Below, piece by piece: positions 32,621 through 41,968 of a stretch of 64,000 nt of DNA (its first letter is position 1; each line of letters opens with the position of its first letter). The DNA comes from Acidobacteriota bacterium (lineage in GTDB: Bacteria; Acidobacteriota; UBA6911; RPQK01; DATIPO01). The notes below the pieces were generated by a model. It saw only the letters and a list, made by a program, of their open reading frames with translations, was not told the DNA's origin and did no database searches. The stretch is taken from the NCBI GenBank assembly GCA_035471785.1, contig DATIPQ010000010.1, forward strand, positions 1 through 64,000. Reading direction: 5' to 3'. A program made the translations under genes and the position numbers.

Positions 32621-33799
32621 TTACCTGCTGACGCGGGGGTCGTCGAGGGCCTTCTCATCCAGAAGCGGCTGGGAGCAGCCCATGGCTCGGCGGGCCATGC
32701 GCAAGAGAGGCTCGACGTCGGTGTTGAAAGCCTCTTTCAGGCACTCCTCAGCCCGCATCACGCTGCACTGCCCGCGGGCCTTCTGGAGACGCTCCCGGTC
32801 GACCACCAAGGCCTGCGCCAGATGACGGTGGACGGCATCCACCGATTGCAGCAGCGAACCCGTCTTGGGCTTGATTCCCGAGGACTGGTCAAGGGCGAAG
32901 AAGATGTCGCGGCGCAGCCCGGCACGCCATCCGGCCACAATCTCGTTGAAGATGAGAAAGACCTCGTAAGGATTGACGGCGCCGACCGTCAGGTCGTCGT
33001 CGGCGTACTTGCGATTGTTGAAATGAAAACCTCCCAGGCGGTTGTCGTCATGCAGGAAAGCCACGATGTGCTCGATGTTGACTCCTTGGGCGTGGTGTCC
33101 CAGATCGACCAGCACGCGGGCCTTTTCACCCAGCTTGCGGCAAAACCAGTCAGCCATGCCCCAATCGCAGAGGTCGGTGTGATAGAAGGCGGGCTCGAAG
33201 AGCTTGTACTCGATCAGCATCTGCATGCCGCCCAGCGAGGCGTAGATCTCCTGCAAGGAATCCAGAAGCCGTTTCTTGCGATCCCGGAAGTCGGCCTGTC
33301 CTGGATAGTCGGAGCCGTCGGGCAGCCACAGGCTCAGCACCGATGCCCCGGCGCGGCGCCCGGCGTCCATGGCCCGCAGCACCAAATCGACGGCCTTTTT
33401 GCGGATGTTCTCCCCCGAGTGGGTCAGACTGCCCAGCATGAAATCGGGGTCCTGAAAGAGCGCCGGCGTGACGCTGGCGATCGAGAGCCCGCGCTGACGC
33501 GCGTAGGAGCCCAGTTCCTCGGGATGGGCGCCTTGGTAGTCCCAGGGATGAATGGTGGCCATACGGTCGGCGATGCCGGTGCGCTCCCTGAGTTGAGCCA
33601 GCCCGTCGATTCTTCCCTTCAGGTCGGCGGGAATCCCGGGCTGCTGAAAGACGGCGAAGCGGGTGCCGGTATCCATGAATCCCCAGGAAGGGATCTCGAG
33701 GCGAAAGTCCTGCAGTTGCTGGAGCACGCTTTGCGTGTCGATTCCGCGGGCCTGCAGCTTTTCCTCCAACAGCGCTTCTTCTCTCCGGTGCAGGTTCAT
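32621..33799 (-). CDS. rhaI: L-rhamnose isomerase, RhaI type
   Basis: 392 residues from the ATG preceded by GGGAGA; the stop of the kinase gene lies at 33802. The sequence follows the RhaI (Pseudomonas-type) TIM barrel: RFAVFQQPGIPADLKGRIDGL, LIEYKLFEPAFYHTDLCDWG (metal-binding Glu), VLVDLGHHAQGVNIEHIVA (His/Asp ligands), LGGFHFNNRKYADDDL and FFALDQSSGIKPKTGSL. It converts L-rhamnose to L-rhamnulose and often accepts other aldoses. It sits directly downstream of the kinase and aldolase genes. Confidence 0.92.
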   Translation of the reverse strand: MNLHRREEALLEEKLQARGIDTQSVLQQLQDFRLEIPSWGFMDTGTRFAVFQQPGIPADLKGRIDGLAQLRERTGIADRMATIHPWDYQGAHPEELGSYARQRGLSIASVTPALFQDPDFMLGSLTHSGENIRKKAVDLVLRAMDAGRRAGASVLSLWLPDGSDYPGQADFRDRKKRLLDSLQEIYASLGGMQMLIEYKLFEPAFYHTDLCDWGMADWFCRKLGEKARVLVDLGHHAQGVNIEHIVAFLHDDNRLGGFHFNNRKYADDDLTVGAVNPYEVFLIFNEIVAGWRAGLRRDIFFALDQSSGIKPKTGSLLQSVDAVHRHLAQALVVDRERLQKARGQCSVMRAEECLKEAFNTDVEPLLRMARRAMGCSQPLLDEKALDDPRVSR

Positions 33800-33801
33800 G
33801 C

Positions 33802-35283
33802 TCAATCTCCCAGTTGCCTGATGAGGCCGTAGAGCTTGCGGTAGCGTTGCATCTGAGCGGCGTAGAACTCATGCCTGCCCGGGTCGGGCTCAACCACCCT
33901 CTCGACTCCCACCAGTTGGGCGGCCGCGGCCGCCAGGTCGTCATAGATTCCGGCTCCCGCCCCGGCCAGGAGGGCAGCTCCCAGGGCGGCGCCCTCGGTT
34001 ACCTGGGGGATCTCGATGGCCCGGCCCAGGACGTCGGCCCTGATCTGCAAGGCCTGGGGCGAGCGGGTTCCACCGCCTACGGCCCGGGGGCGGGAGGGGT
34101 CGAGTCCGGCCTCTGCGATCAGTTGCAGATTCAAGGTCATCTCACAAGCCAATCCCTCGATCAGGGCCTTGACGATCTCCGAGCGCCCGGTCTCGAGGCT
34201 CAAGCCGATGATGGATCCTCGGGGCCTATCGTCGAACCAGGGAGTCCCGCTCATGGTGAAGTAGGGCAGCACCAGCAGTGATGTGGGCTCCTGGGGCAGA
34301 TCGGCCAGCATTTGCTGGTAGGAGTGTCCCTGATCGTCGCCTTCATCGGGGAAGAAACGGTCGCGAAACCAGCGCAGCAGCACTCCCCCGGTGAAATTGA
34401 AGGCGGCGGTGACGCGCTTGGAAGGTACGACGTGAGGGTAGCAGGGGAAACCCCGCCTTCCCAGCCCCGTCTGGAACTGATCGCTGACGGGGATGAAGGC
34501 CTCCACGGTGCCCAAGCCGCACAAGACCTGTCCCGCTTCCACTACGCCCGCTCCCAGGGCGGCGCAGCATTGATCGTGGCCGCCCGAGACCACCAAGGTG
34601 TCCTCGGGCAGACCGGTCAGTTCCCCGCCCTTTCTTCCCAGCCGGCCCAACACGCTGCCTGAGGCGGCTACGGAGGGCAGGGTCCGGGGGTCGAGGTGGA
34701 GGGCCTCGAGGACTTCCTCGGACCACTCTCCGCGACGCTGGTGATAGCCTCCCGTCCGGGCCGCCATGGAAGGGTCGAGGGAGGGGGGCAGACCCAGCCG
34801 CTGCAGTACGAAGTCGGGAAAGCAGAGGAACTGGCGGGCTTTGGAGAAGAGCTCGGGGTCGTTGTCCTTCCACCAGGCGATCTTGGCCACCGTGACCATG
34901 GAGTGCAGGTTGACCCCGGTGATGTCGAAGAAGCGGTCGTCCCCGATGCGCTCGCGCAGGCGCCGGGTTTGCTGCCGGGCTCGCGAATCGAAGGTGACGA
35001 TGCTGTTGGCCAAGGGTTGTCCGCCCTGGTCGAGTGGAATCACGGCTTCGCCCTGGGAGGAGAAGGCCATGGCCCGGGGCGGAGAATTGCGCGTCTTCTG
35101 GGCCACTGTGCCCAGGCAGTAGAGGACGGCTTGCCAGACCTCTTCGGGATCGAGTTCGGCCCGGCCGGGCGCAGGACTGTGCAGCGGATACTCCCGGTAG
35201 GCATAGGCCAGCGGCTTGCCCTGTTGGTCGAAGGCGGCAGCCTTGCACCCCGAGGTTCCGATGTCGAGTCCCAATAAGCTCAT
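33802..35283 (-). CDS. FGGY-family sugar kinase, likely L-rhamnulokinase
   Basis: 493 residues from the ATG at 35283. LGLDIGTSGCKAAAFD is the phosphate-1 motif, SSQGEAVIPLD and TFDSRA hold substrate-side residues, DFVLQRLG and SGGHDQCCAALGAG contain the catalytic Asp region, and AVGGGTRSPQALQIRADVLG is the FGGY signature 2/adenosine region. Sequence alone cannot separate xylulo-, rhamnulo- or fuculokinase. Its place between a class II aldolase and a rhamnose isomerase points to L-rhamnulose phosphorylation at C1. Confidence 0.9.
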   Translation of the reverse strand: MSLLGLDIGTSGCKAAAFDQQGKPLAYAYREYPLHSPAPGRAELDPEEVWQAVLYCLGTVAQKTRNSPPRAMAFSSQGEAVIPLDQGGQPLANSIVTFDSRARQQTRRLRERIGDDRFFDITGVNLHSMVTVAKIAWWKDNDPELFSKARQFLCFPDFVLQRLGLPPSLDPSMAARTGGYHQRRGEWSEEVLEALHLDPRTLPSVAASGSVLGRLGRKGGELTGLPEDTLVVSGGHDQCCAALGAGVVEAGQVLCGLGTVEAFIPVSDQFQTGLGRRGFPCYPHVVPSKRVTAAFNFTGGVLLRWFRDRFFPDEGDDQGHSYQQMLADLPQEPTSLLVLPYFTMSGTPWFDDRPRGSIIGLSLETGRSEIVKALIEGLACEMTLNLQLIAEAGLDPSRPRAVGGGTRSPQALQIRADVLGRAIEIPQVTEGAALGAALLAGAGAGIYDDLAAAAAQLVGVERVVEPDPGRHEFYAAQMQRYRKLYGLIRQLGD

Positions 35284-35300
35284 GAGGCGGCGGTCCTTGT

Positions 35301-35939
35301 CTACTCGGTGTTGCCGGCCGCTTGGCGGACGCTCAGCAGCCAGTCGAACTCCTCCTCGGGAAGCGAGTCGACCTTGCCCAACTGTCGGGCCCGGTAGAGC
35401 ACGCTGGCGCAGAACTCGAGCTGTTCCAGGTAATTGAGGGCTTCTTCCAGGTCGGCGCCGAAGGTGACCGAGCCGTGGTTCTTGAGCAGGATGGCGTTGC
35501 GTCCTTCGACCAGTTCGCGGATGGCCGCGAACATGGCCTCTGTGGTGGGCCTTCCATAGGCGGCGATGGGGACGCGTCCCAGTTGGGCCACGACTTCGGG
35601 CAGCACGTCGTATTGCAGCTCCACGCCGGCCACGGCAAAGGCGGTGGCGTAGGGGGGATGGGCGTGAATGACGGCCCCGATGTGGGGGAACTCTCGATAG
35701 AGGCCCAGATGCATGGGCGTCTCCGAGGAAGGTCTGCCGGAGCATTGCCCGTCCAGAATGCGGACGCGCACCGGAGACTCGGGCCTCAGCGAACCCTTGC
35801 GGCAGCCGGCCGGCGTGATCAGGGCGTGCTCATCGTCGAGCCGGCAACTGATGTTCCCTGCGGTACTCTCGATGAAGTCCTTCTCTTCCAAGAGCCGTCC
35901 GATGTGGACGATTTGTCGCCGAAGATCGCTTTCCGACAT
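35301..35939 (-). CDS. Class II aldolase, likely L-rhamnulose/L-fuculose-1-phosphate aldolase
   Basis: 212 residues, typical for FucA/AraD-type enzymes. TAGNISCR binds phosphate, SSETPMH carries E73 (catalytic acid/base), and IHAHPPYA (H92, H94) with KNHGSV (H155) are the zinc ligands. It would split the ketose-1-phosphate into DHAP and L-lactaldehyde. E. coli RhaD is larger (about 275), so this is the FucA-like form working in a rhamnose context. Seventeen bp separate it from the kinase and three from the RpiR gene. Confidence 0.9.
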   Translation of the reverse strand: MSESDLRRQIVHIGRLLEEKDFIESTAGNISCRLDDEHALITPAGCRKGSLRPESPVRVRILDGQCSGRPSSETPMHLGLYREFPHIGAVIHAHPPYATAFAVAGVELQYDVLPEVVAQLGRVPIAAYGRPTTEAMFAAIRELVEGRNAILLKNHGSVTFGADLEEALNYLEQLEFCASVLYRARQLGKVDSLPEEEFDWLLSVRQAAGNTE

Positions 35940-35942
35940 CTT

Positions 35943-36809
35943 TCAGTCCTCTCTGAGCAGGTCGATGACGTAGTCTTCAAGGCGCGAGAGCACTCGGGCT
36001 TCCTGGTCCTTGAGCTTTTGGGCCATCAAGAAATATATGGAATCGATGATGGAGAGCTGGGCCGCCTGGGAGGTGATTTCGGCCACGTGGATGCGCTTCT
36101 GCTCGGAACTGGTCACCAGAGGGATCTGGGCCACCTGGATGAGCGGCGCATTGCTGTAGTTGGTAATGCACACAGTGGTGGCCCCGGATTCGCGGGCCAC
36201 TTTCAGAGTGTCGATGATGGTGCGGGAAGATCCGGTGTGGGAGATGGCGAAGGCCACGTCTTTCTCTCCCAAACGGACAGCCGAGGAGATTTGCAGGTAG
36301 GGGTCGGAAAAAGCCTCGCTCTCAAGGCCCAGCAGGGCGAAGCGCGCCGCCGCGTCGCGGGCGATGAAACCCGAGGACCCCACCCCGTAAAAATGCACGC
36401 GCCTGGCCTTCATGCAGTTTTGGGCGGTGCGTACCAGATTGGAGTGGGAAACCACCTTGAGGGTATTCTTGAGCGTGGAGATGTTCTGCTCGAAGACCCA
36501 GTAGATCACCGACTCGGGATTGTCGCTCTTGAGGTCGGCGGAAAAGGGATCGGGTTCGCGGGCTCCCACGGCGTGAGCCAGGGCGATCTTGAAGCTGTTG
36601 AATCCCTGGTAGCCGATGCGCTTGGTGAAGCGGGTAATGGAGGCCGGGCTGACCTGGACCTGGTCGGCCAGTTCGTAGATGGTCAGGGCCAGCACCTCGG
36701 GAGCGTTGTCGACGACGTAACGGGCGATCTCCCCTTCTTTTCCGCTCAGGTTGGGCAGTTGCGAGTTGATGCGCAGCAGGCAGTCGGCGGCCGAGGAAAT
36801 ATTAGCCAT
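35943..36809 (-). CDS. RpiR/MurR-family transcriptional regulator (HTH + SIS)
   Basis: 288 residues from the ATG preceded by GGAGG at six bases; this ATG overlaps the stop of the DUF4432 gene. The N-terminal HTH_6 domain (LSGKEGEIARYVVDNAPEVL, VQVSPASITRFTKRIGYQGF) binds DNA. The SIS domain (VHFYGVGSSGFIARDAAARF, AFAISHTGSSRTIIDTLKVA, GATTVCITNY) binds a phosphosugar. It is the only sugar-type regulator in the cluster and is the first candidate for the GAAACTNAGTTTC operator sites. Effector likely a rhamnose- or fucose-derived phosphosugar (inference). Confidence 0.93.
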   Translation of the reverse strand: MANISSAADCLLRINSQLPNLSGKEGEIARYVVDNAPEVLALTIYELADQVQVSPASITRFTKRIGYQGFNSFKIALAHAVGAREPDPFSADLKSDNPESVIYWVFEQNISTLKNTLKVVSHSNLVRTAQNCMKARRVHFYGVGSSGFIARDAAARFALLGLESEAFSDPYLQISSAVRLGEKDVAFAISHTGSSRTIIDTLKVARESGATTVCITNYSNAPLIQVAQIPLVTSSEQKRIHVAEITSQAAQLSIIDSIYFLMAQKLKDQEARVLSRLEDYVIDLLRED

Positions 36810-37875
36810 CAGCATCCTCCACAATCAGGCGGCGGAGCTCCGCCAGGCGATCGGCGCCCTCGACCACTTCCAGTCGAATGTCGTAGTTGCGTTCCTCCCC
36901 GGGCTGCAAGAACTCCAGGGTGCCCCTTTTCCGCTCGGCTGCCCGCCCCTCGGTCAGGCAGTTGGCCGGTTCCAGGCCCAACGCGTAGACCCGGTCGTTA
37001 AAGCAGTTCCATTGAGCGAAGCGCGGCAGGCTGCGTGCGTCGAAGTCGACCATGGCGCCCAGTTCAAGCTGGTGGTTGACGACTGCTGCCCGAGCCCGGC
37101 CTTGAGGCGTACGTTTCAGCTTATGATAGAACACGTCTTCCGAGAAGCCGGCCGCAGGCGCCGTTACCCGATCCCATTCCGCCAGGCGTTCATCCGAGGC
37201 GGAATCCCGGGCGGTCACCTCTTGGCTGGCCAGCAGCACCGAGGCCCCCTCGTCCACCAGCGGATAGCCGAAATTGAAGTGATAGAGGATCATATGAGGA
37301 GCCGGGGCCGGCCCTCGGTTGACCACCCGGTCGGAGATCTCCACCCGCGAGTCCCCCAGGCGGGCGCGGTAGGTGCGGTTCAGGGCGAGGCAGTATTCGA
37401 AGGGTTCGTTTTCCTCCACGCAGCCCGTGGCCTCGATGATGAACTCATCTCCCCGCCATCCGGCCGAACAGCCTACCCGGCGGGCCGGCTGATTGGCGAT
37501 GCGCCCGTGCAGTCCCAACTGGCGACCTTGGTCCCGGCAGGGCGCGCCCGCCTGGGTCAGTCCGCAGGTGAACATCAGGCCTCCGCAGGCGCTGTCCAGG
37601 AACCCGGCCCCTTCTTCCCTGAAGTAGGAGGGATGGACCACGCCGGCCGGCGACAGCCAGCAAAGAGGATAGCCCCGATACTCGGCCAATCCGATGTCCA
37701 TGCCGCGTCCGGCCAGTATCTGCAGCCGCAACCCGCCTCCGGTGCGGAAGTCGAGCGCTTCCACGCCCTCGCTGCGTCCGCCCTGCAGGCGGCTGCGCTC
37801 AACCCCAGCCAACTGCCACCAGTTGCGCACCTTGTCGCGGTCCTTGGAGGAAAACTGCCCGGGCGTGGATTTCAT
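36802..37875 (-). CDS. DUF4432 aldose 1-epimerase-like protein
   Basis: 357 residues. The galactose-mutarotase fold is suggested by GLRLQILAGRGMDIGLAEYRG, GGLMFTCGLTQAG, GLHGRIANQPA (conserved His), MILYHFNFGYPLVDEG (His/Asn) and LGLEPANCLTEG (catalytic Glu region). DUF4432 proteins are mutarotase-like and often lie in rhamnose or other sugar operons. A likely task is anomer interconversion of the free sugar or of the rhamnosidase product. Its ATG overlaps the GH78 stop (37872-37875), and a longer frame upstream is only a shadow. Confidence 0.87.
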   Translation of the reverse strand: MKSTPGQFSSKDRDKVRNWWQLAGVERSRLQGGRSEGVEALDFRTGGGLRLQILAGRGMDIGLAEYRGYPLCWLSPAGVVHPSYFREEGAGFLDSACGGLMFTCGLTQAGAPCRDQGRQLGLHGRIANQPARRVGCSAGWRGDEFIIEATGCVEENEPFEYCLALNRTYRARLGDSRVEISDRVVNRGPAPAPHMILYHFNFGYPLVDEGASVLLASQEVTARDSASDERLAEWDRVTAPAAGFSEDVFYHKLKRTPQGRARAAVVNHQLELGAMVDFDARSLPRFAQWNCFNDRVYALGLEPANCLTEGRAAERKRGTLEFLQPGEERNYDIRLEVVEGADRLAELRRLIVEDADG

Positions 37876-40800
37876 GATCCCTCCTCGGGCAGCAAACGGA
37901 AGAAGTAGCGGCCGCCCTCCGGCAGTTGGATGGAGATCCGTCCCTGCCTTCGCTGCCAGGGCAGATCGAGAAGCCGCAGTCCCTGATCGCTTTCCCGGTA
38001 GATCTGCAGGCGGAAGGAAGAGTAAAGGTCGGGCAGGAAAACGCTGGGCCGCTTGCCCGCCGGAGAGGCCAGCCGCAGACTGAAGGAGTCTTTCTCCCGT
38101 GTCCAGGACACGCTGATCTCGCCGCCGTCGCTGAGCGGCACCTTGCCGCGGGCCCAATCCAGGACGTCCCAGTGGTGGGGACGGACCTCGAATTGGGCGA
38201 AGACCGCCCGGCGCATCTGCACGCCCAGTACCATCTGCGGCAACAGGATGGAAGGCGCGCAGGCCCATCCGTGGGAGCGGCTGAAATGGGGCGTCCAGTA
38301 CTCCCAGAAAGTGCCCGGCGGCGTCTCGGCCATCTTCAGCCAGCGCTTAAGCTGCCTCAGGGCATCCCGGTGGCGTCCGCCCTGGTAAAGCGTCTGCACG
38401 ACGTAGTAGGAGAAGAAGGGTGTCGCAGACTGGACGATCTCGCGCTCCGGGTCGTGAATCTTATCCAGGATTGCCTGGCGGCGCTCTTCAGGGGCCACCC
38501 CGAAAAGTAGGGCCAGAGTATTGGCTTGCTGACTGACGACCTCAGAGAAGCGCCGGCCTTGACGGGAGTCCCGGTAAAGTCCCAGCTCGGGGTCCCAGAG
38601 CCGGCGGTTGATGGCTGCGGCCACCTGCCCGGCCGTGCTTCGAAAATCAGCGGCCGAGGCCTCGTCCTCCATGAGCCCGGCCAAGAGGGCGGCCCGGCGC
38701 AGCGCTTCAACGTAGTAGGCATTGAGCGCCGTCGACTCTCCGCGCAGGTCCAGTTGCGCCCAGTCTACCCAGAGAAGGTGGGGGAGATCGGCCAGAAGTC
38801 CCTCTTGGTTGCGATGCCCCTCAAACCACTGCATGGCGCGCAGCAGATAAGGATAGAGTTCCTCAACCAGCCCCCGGTCACCGCTGTAGCGGTAGTATTC
38901 CTCCAGCGAGAGGATCCACAAGGCCATGAACTCGGGCGCGACGGCAGGCTCGAAACTGGTGGGATAGGCGGCGTAGGTGATGCCTTCGGCGGTTTGGGAC
39001 CGGGCGATGTCGCGCAATCCCTTGCGGACCAGCCGGGGATCCCCCGAGTGGTGGTAGTTGGCCAGGGCCTGTACCCGGGCGTCTCCCCACCACTGGGTGC
39101 GCTCGCGCCAGGGACAATCGATGAAGAGGTCCTCCATGCTCATGCGCAGGGTGTGGAACGAGGCCTGCCAGATGCGGTTCAGTTCAGGATCGGAGGAAGC
39201 AAACTCGCCCTGCTCATCCAGGGGATAGGTGGCCATGCGCAGAGCCGGCAAACGCAGCCGTACCGGTCCCTGAAACTCCCTCAACTCGACCTGCAGGTAG
39301 CGGAAAGCCCGCTTTTCGAAGAGTTCCCAATGGTTGCTGCCGGCGGCCGCCCGGTAGCGGTCGGCGTAATGGGAGGCGGCCCGGTAGGGATTGAGCGAGT
39401 TGCCATCCAGATGCTCGCTGTAGCCCACTTCGACCACACCCGGCCCCGGGCTTTCCAAAGCGAGGATGGGATAGCCGTTGACCTCGCGACCCAGATCGAA
39501 GACCAGGTAGAGGATCTCGTCCTGGTGGGCCCGAATCAGCCATTCTCCCTCTCCCTGCTGGCTGATTTTGTCCGACCCGGCCGCCTCGTGCAGAGAAGCC
39601 CGCATGACGCGGGCGATGCTCTCGATCTTGCGGGTGAAGGCAGCGGCGTCCTGCCAGCCGCCAAGGTCGAGATCACCCGCCAGGTAGCTCTTTTGCGGCG
39701 GATAGGCCTGATCGAAGTCCTTCCAGATCGGGAACATGCCCAGGATCTTGGTCTTCAGCCTGAGCGGATAGGGCCCGGCGAAGACCCAGGAAGGCGAGTC
39801 CGGCCCGCCGCTGCGAAAGCGGATGGGATCGGGGTCGCGCCAACTGATGGCCAAAGAGGTGCCGGCCACGGCCTTGACCAGAAGCCGGTTCCAGCCTCGG
39901 CTCAAATCAGCCTGAGCGGTCGCGGAGGCGCCTCCCGTCTCTCTTGGACGGTGGCGCAGGACCCTTCGGCCGCCTACCCAGAGGTCAAGATCACGGTCGG
40001 ATTCCAGCGTCAGCGTAACGGTGCGGTCTTGGTCGCTGTGCAGCCGGCTGTAGAGGTAGACCAGGCGTCCGGGAGCTGTTTCGGGGCCGGCCCCGCCCAC
40101 CGCAGGAGCCGAACCCAAGCGGGCCAGGTCGATGACGGTTTCCTGCAAGGTGGGGATGACGCGTCCCCAGGCGACGGCCCCGGTGGCGGTGACGATCTCG
40201 TCGGTCTCCAAGGGTATTTCGCGGGGCAGCAGCCGCTCGAAGGGCGGACGCCGGGGCGGTCCCACGGCCAGGGCTGGCGGCCAGGAAGAGTGGTCCAGAG
40301 CGGGCTGCGCCCAGCGCTTCTCGGAGGGATCGGCGGTTGCGTCGTAGACTTCGTTGAATCCCAGTTGCTGATTGATGCGCCGCGAACTGTCGAGGTGGTT
40401 GCGGCTGGGGCGCACCTTCCAGGAGGCATCGCTGTTCAGTCGCCAGGGATTGCCCTCGGGGGTCCCCGAGGCTTCCACCAGCAGCCCCGGCCTGCCGGGG
40501 ATGTAGGAGAAGTGTCCCTCGCCCAGCCAGTGGACCTTGACGGCGATCAGGTTGCGTCCGGGACGCAGATGGCGAGCCGCCTCCTGGCCGTACTCGTCAT
40601 AAGGTTTCCAGCGGGGATCGCTGCGCGCCGGTCCGCGGCCCACCGTGTGGCCGTTGACCGTCAGCAGGTAGAAGCTGTCGGCCGTGATGCGCAAACGAAA
40701 ATCGTCGGGAACGGCCGGCAACTGAAAATCCTTGCGGAAATAGACGAAGAGATCCCTCTGGCGGGGAGGGTCGGAGAGCCAGATCCAGGTACTGTCCGCG

Positions 40801-40895
40801 AAAGGGTCGTCCAGGGACGCTCGGGAAGCCAAGCCCAGGGGCAGCCACATCATGAGGACCGTCAAGGCCCCGATGACCCGAATGAGACGCTTCAC
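37872..40895 (-). CDS. Exported GH78 alpha-L-rhamnosidase
   Basis: 1007 residues with signal peptide (VIGALTVLMMWLPLGLAS). Beta-sandwich domains come first (FVYFRKDFQLPAVPDDFRLRITAD is a GH78 N-domain-like block). The (alpha/alpha)6 barrel has DCPWRERTQWWGD at about 590. Its D, E (+5) and D (+12) match the spacing of the catalytic and substrate residues of known GH78 enzymes. GTFWEYWTPHFSRSHGWACAP near residue 900 holds the remaining conserved Glu and His. It releases L-rhamnose from glycosides or polysaccharide in the periplasm or outside. Four-bp overlaps on both sides place it firmly in the operon. Confidence 0.95.
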   Translation of the reverse strand: MKRLIRVIGALTVLMMWLPLGLASRASLDDPFADSTWIWLSDPPRQRDLFVYFRKDFQLPAVPDDFRLRITADSFYLLTVNGHTVGRGPARSDPRWKPYDEYGQEAARHLRPGRNLIAVKVHWLGEGHFSYIPGRPGLLVEASGTPEGNPWRLNSDASWKVRPSRNHLDSSRRINQQLGFNEVYDATADPSEKRWAQPALDHSSWPPALAVGPPRRPPFERLLPREIPLETDEIVTATGAVAWGRVIPTLQETVIDLARLGSAPAVGGAGPETAPGRLVYLYSRLHSDQDRTVTLTLESDRDLDLWVGGRRVLRHRPRETGGASATAQADLSRGWNRLLVKAVAGTSLAISWRDPDPIRFRSGGPDSPSWVFAGPYPLRLKTKILGMFPIWKDFDQAYPPQKSYLAGDLDLGGWQDAAAFTRKIESIARVMRASLHEAAGSDKISQQGEGEWLIRAHQDEILYLVFDLGREVNGYPILALESPGPGVVEVGYSEHLDGNSLNPYRAASHYADRYRAAAGSNHWELFEKRAFRYLQVELREFQGPVRLRLPALRMATYPLDEQGEFASSDPELNRIWQASFHTLRMSMEDLFIDCPWRERTQWWGDARVQALANYHHSGDPRLVRKGLRDIARSQTAEGITYAAYPTSFEPAVAPEFMALWILSLEEYYRYSGDRGLVEELYPYLLRAMQWFEGHRNQEGLLADLPHLLWVDWAQLDLRGESTALNAYYVEALRRAALLAGLMEDEASAADFRSTAGQVAAAINRRLWDPELGLYRDSRQGRRFSEVVSQQANTLALLFGVAPEERRQAILDKIHDPEREIVQSATPFFSYYVVQTLYQGGRHRDALRQLKRWLKMAETPPGTFWEYWTPHFSRSHGWACAPSILLPQMVLGVQMRRAVFAQFEVRPHHWDVLDWARGKVPLSDGGEISVSWTREKDSFSLRLASPAGKRPSVFLPDLYSSFRLQIYRESDQGLRLLDLPWQRRQGRISIQLPEGGRYFFRLLPEEGS

Positions 40896-41968
40896 GATGT
40901 CTCCTTCCGCGCCTGACGGGCCGTCTCCAGGCGTTCTCGGGCCATGTGCAGGGCCGCCTTTTGAGTGGAAATGCCGTGTTCTAGGGAAATGTCGAGAAGG
41001 CGCTCGATGCGGTCGGGGATCTTGCGGATCTGCTCCTCGACGCGGTCGGCGTCGTATCCCTGCGGGTCGAGCATGGCCAGATTGTCGATGGCCCCCCCGG
41101 CATTGATCACGAAGTCCGGGAGATAAGCGATCTGGCGCTCATGGAGCCGCTCCGCATCGCCGTCCTGGCCCAGTTGATTGTTGGCGGAGCCGGCCACAAC
41201 CCGGCAGCGCAAGCTCTCGACGGTGCGGCTGTTAAGAACGCCGCCCAAGGCGCAGGGGGCGAACACGTCACAGTCCGTGCGGTAGATTTCTTGAGGCTCG
41301 ATCACCTCGGCTCCGAGTTGGCCCGCCGCTTCCTGAGCCTTGCCAGGGTCCACTTCGGAGACAACCAGACGCGCACCTTCGCGGGCCAGGGCCCGAGCCA
41401 GTTTCATGCCCACATGGCCCAGTCCCTGCACGGCTACTCGAACGCCCTCCAGATCGTCCTTGCCCACCACCCTGCGCAGACAGGCTTTCATGCCCAGGCG
41501 TACGCCTAAAGCCGTCTGAGCCGAAGTTTCGGGCTTGTCCATTCCGGCGGCGGGCAAGCCCACCACCCAGCGGGTGGTCTGGGAGATCCAGCGCAACTGC
41601 TCGTCGCCGGTACCCACGTCCTCGCCGGTCACGAAATGTCCCTGAAAACGGTCGATGAAGCGTCCCAGCGCCCGGTATTGCTCCCGGCGGGGAGCGGCTC
41701 CCGGCTCGGCCAGCATGACGATCTTGCCTCCGCCATTGTTGAGGCCCGCCGCCGAGCACTTGAGCGTCATGCCCTCGGAAAGCCTGAGGACGTCCTGCAA
41801 GGCCTCTTCTTCGTCGGCGTAAGCCCAGCGCCGGGTTCCCCCGGCCGCCGGACCTAAAGTGGTGTCGTGAAAGGCGATCAGGGCCCGCAGTCCCGACCCG
41901 CGGTCGCGACAAAAGTAAACGGCTTCATGCCCGCGTCTTTGAAGGCGGTCAAAGTAAGGAGTCTTCAC
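40892..41968 (-). CDS. Leucine/valine-dehydrogenase-like amino-acid dehydrogenase
   Basis: 358 residues from a GTG start that overlaps the upstream gene by 20 bp (GGGAG upstream). ALIAFHDTTLGPAAGGTRRW, MTLKCSAAGLNNGGGKIVM (catalytic Lys) and VAVQGLGHVGMKLARAL (NAD motif) are the Glu/Leu/Phe/Val dehydrogenase blocks; VINAGGAIDN closes the fold. It converts branched-chain amino acids to 2-oxo acids with NAD. Presence at the head of a rhamnose operon with a branched-chain 2-oxoacid dehydrogenase subunit is unusual. Confidence 0.92.
   Translation of the reverse strand: MKTPYFDRLQRRGHEAVYFCRDRGSGLRALIAFHDTTLGPAAGGTRRWAYADEEEALQDVLRLSEGMTLKCSAAGLNNGGGKIVMLAEPGAAPRREQYRALGRFIDRFQGHFVTGEDVGTGDEQLRWISQTTRWVVGLPAAGMDKPETSAQTALGVRLGMKACLRRVVGKDDLEGVRVAVQGLGHVGMKLARALAREGARLVVSEVDPGKAQEAAGQLGAEVIEPQEIYRTDCDVFAPCALGGVLNSRTVESLRCRVVAGSANNQLGQDGDAERLHERQIAYLPDFVINAGGAIDNLAMLDPQGYDADRVEEQIRKIPDRIERLLDISLEHGISTQKAALHMARERLETARQARKETS

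Noticed and set aside
38526-40916. 796-codon open frame antisense to the GH78 gene
   Set aside because: Same high-GC shadow effect; the sense frame has the conserved GH78 catalytic spacing.
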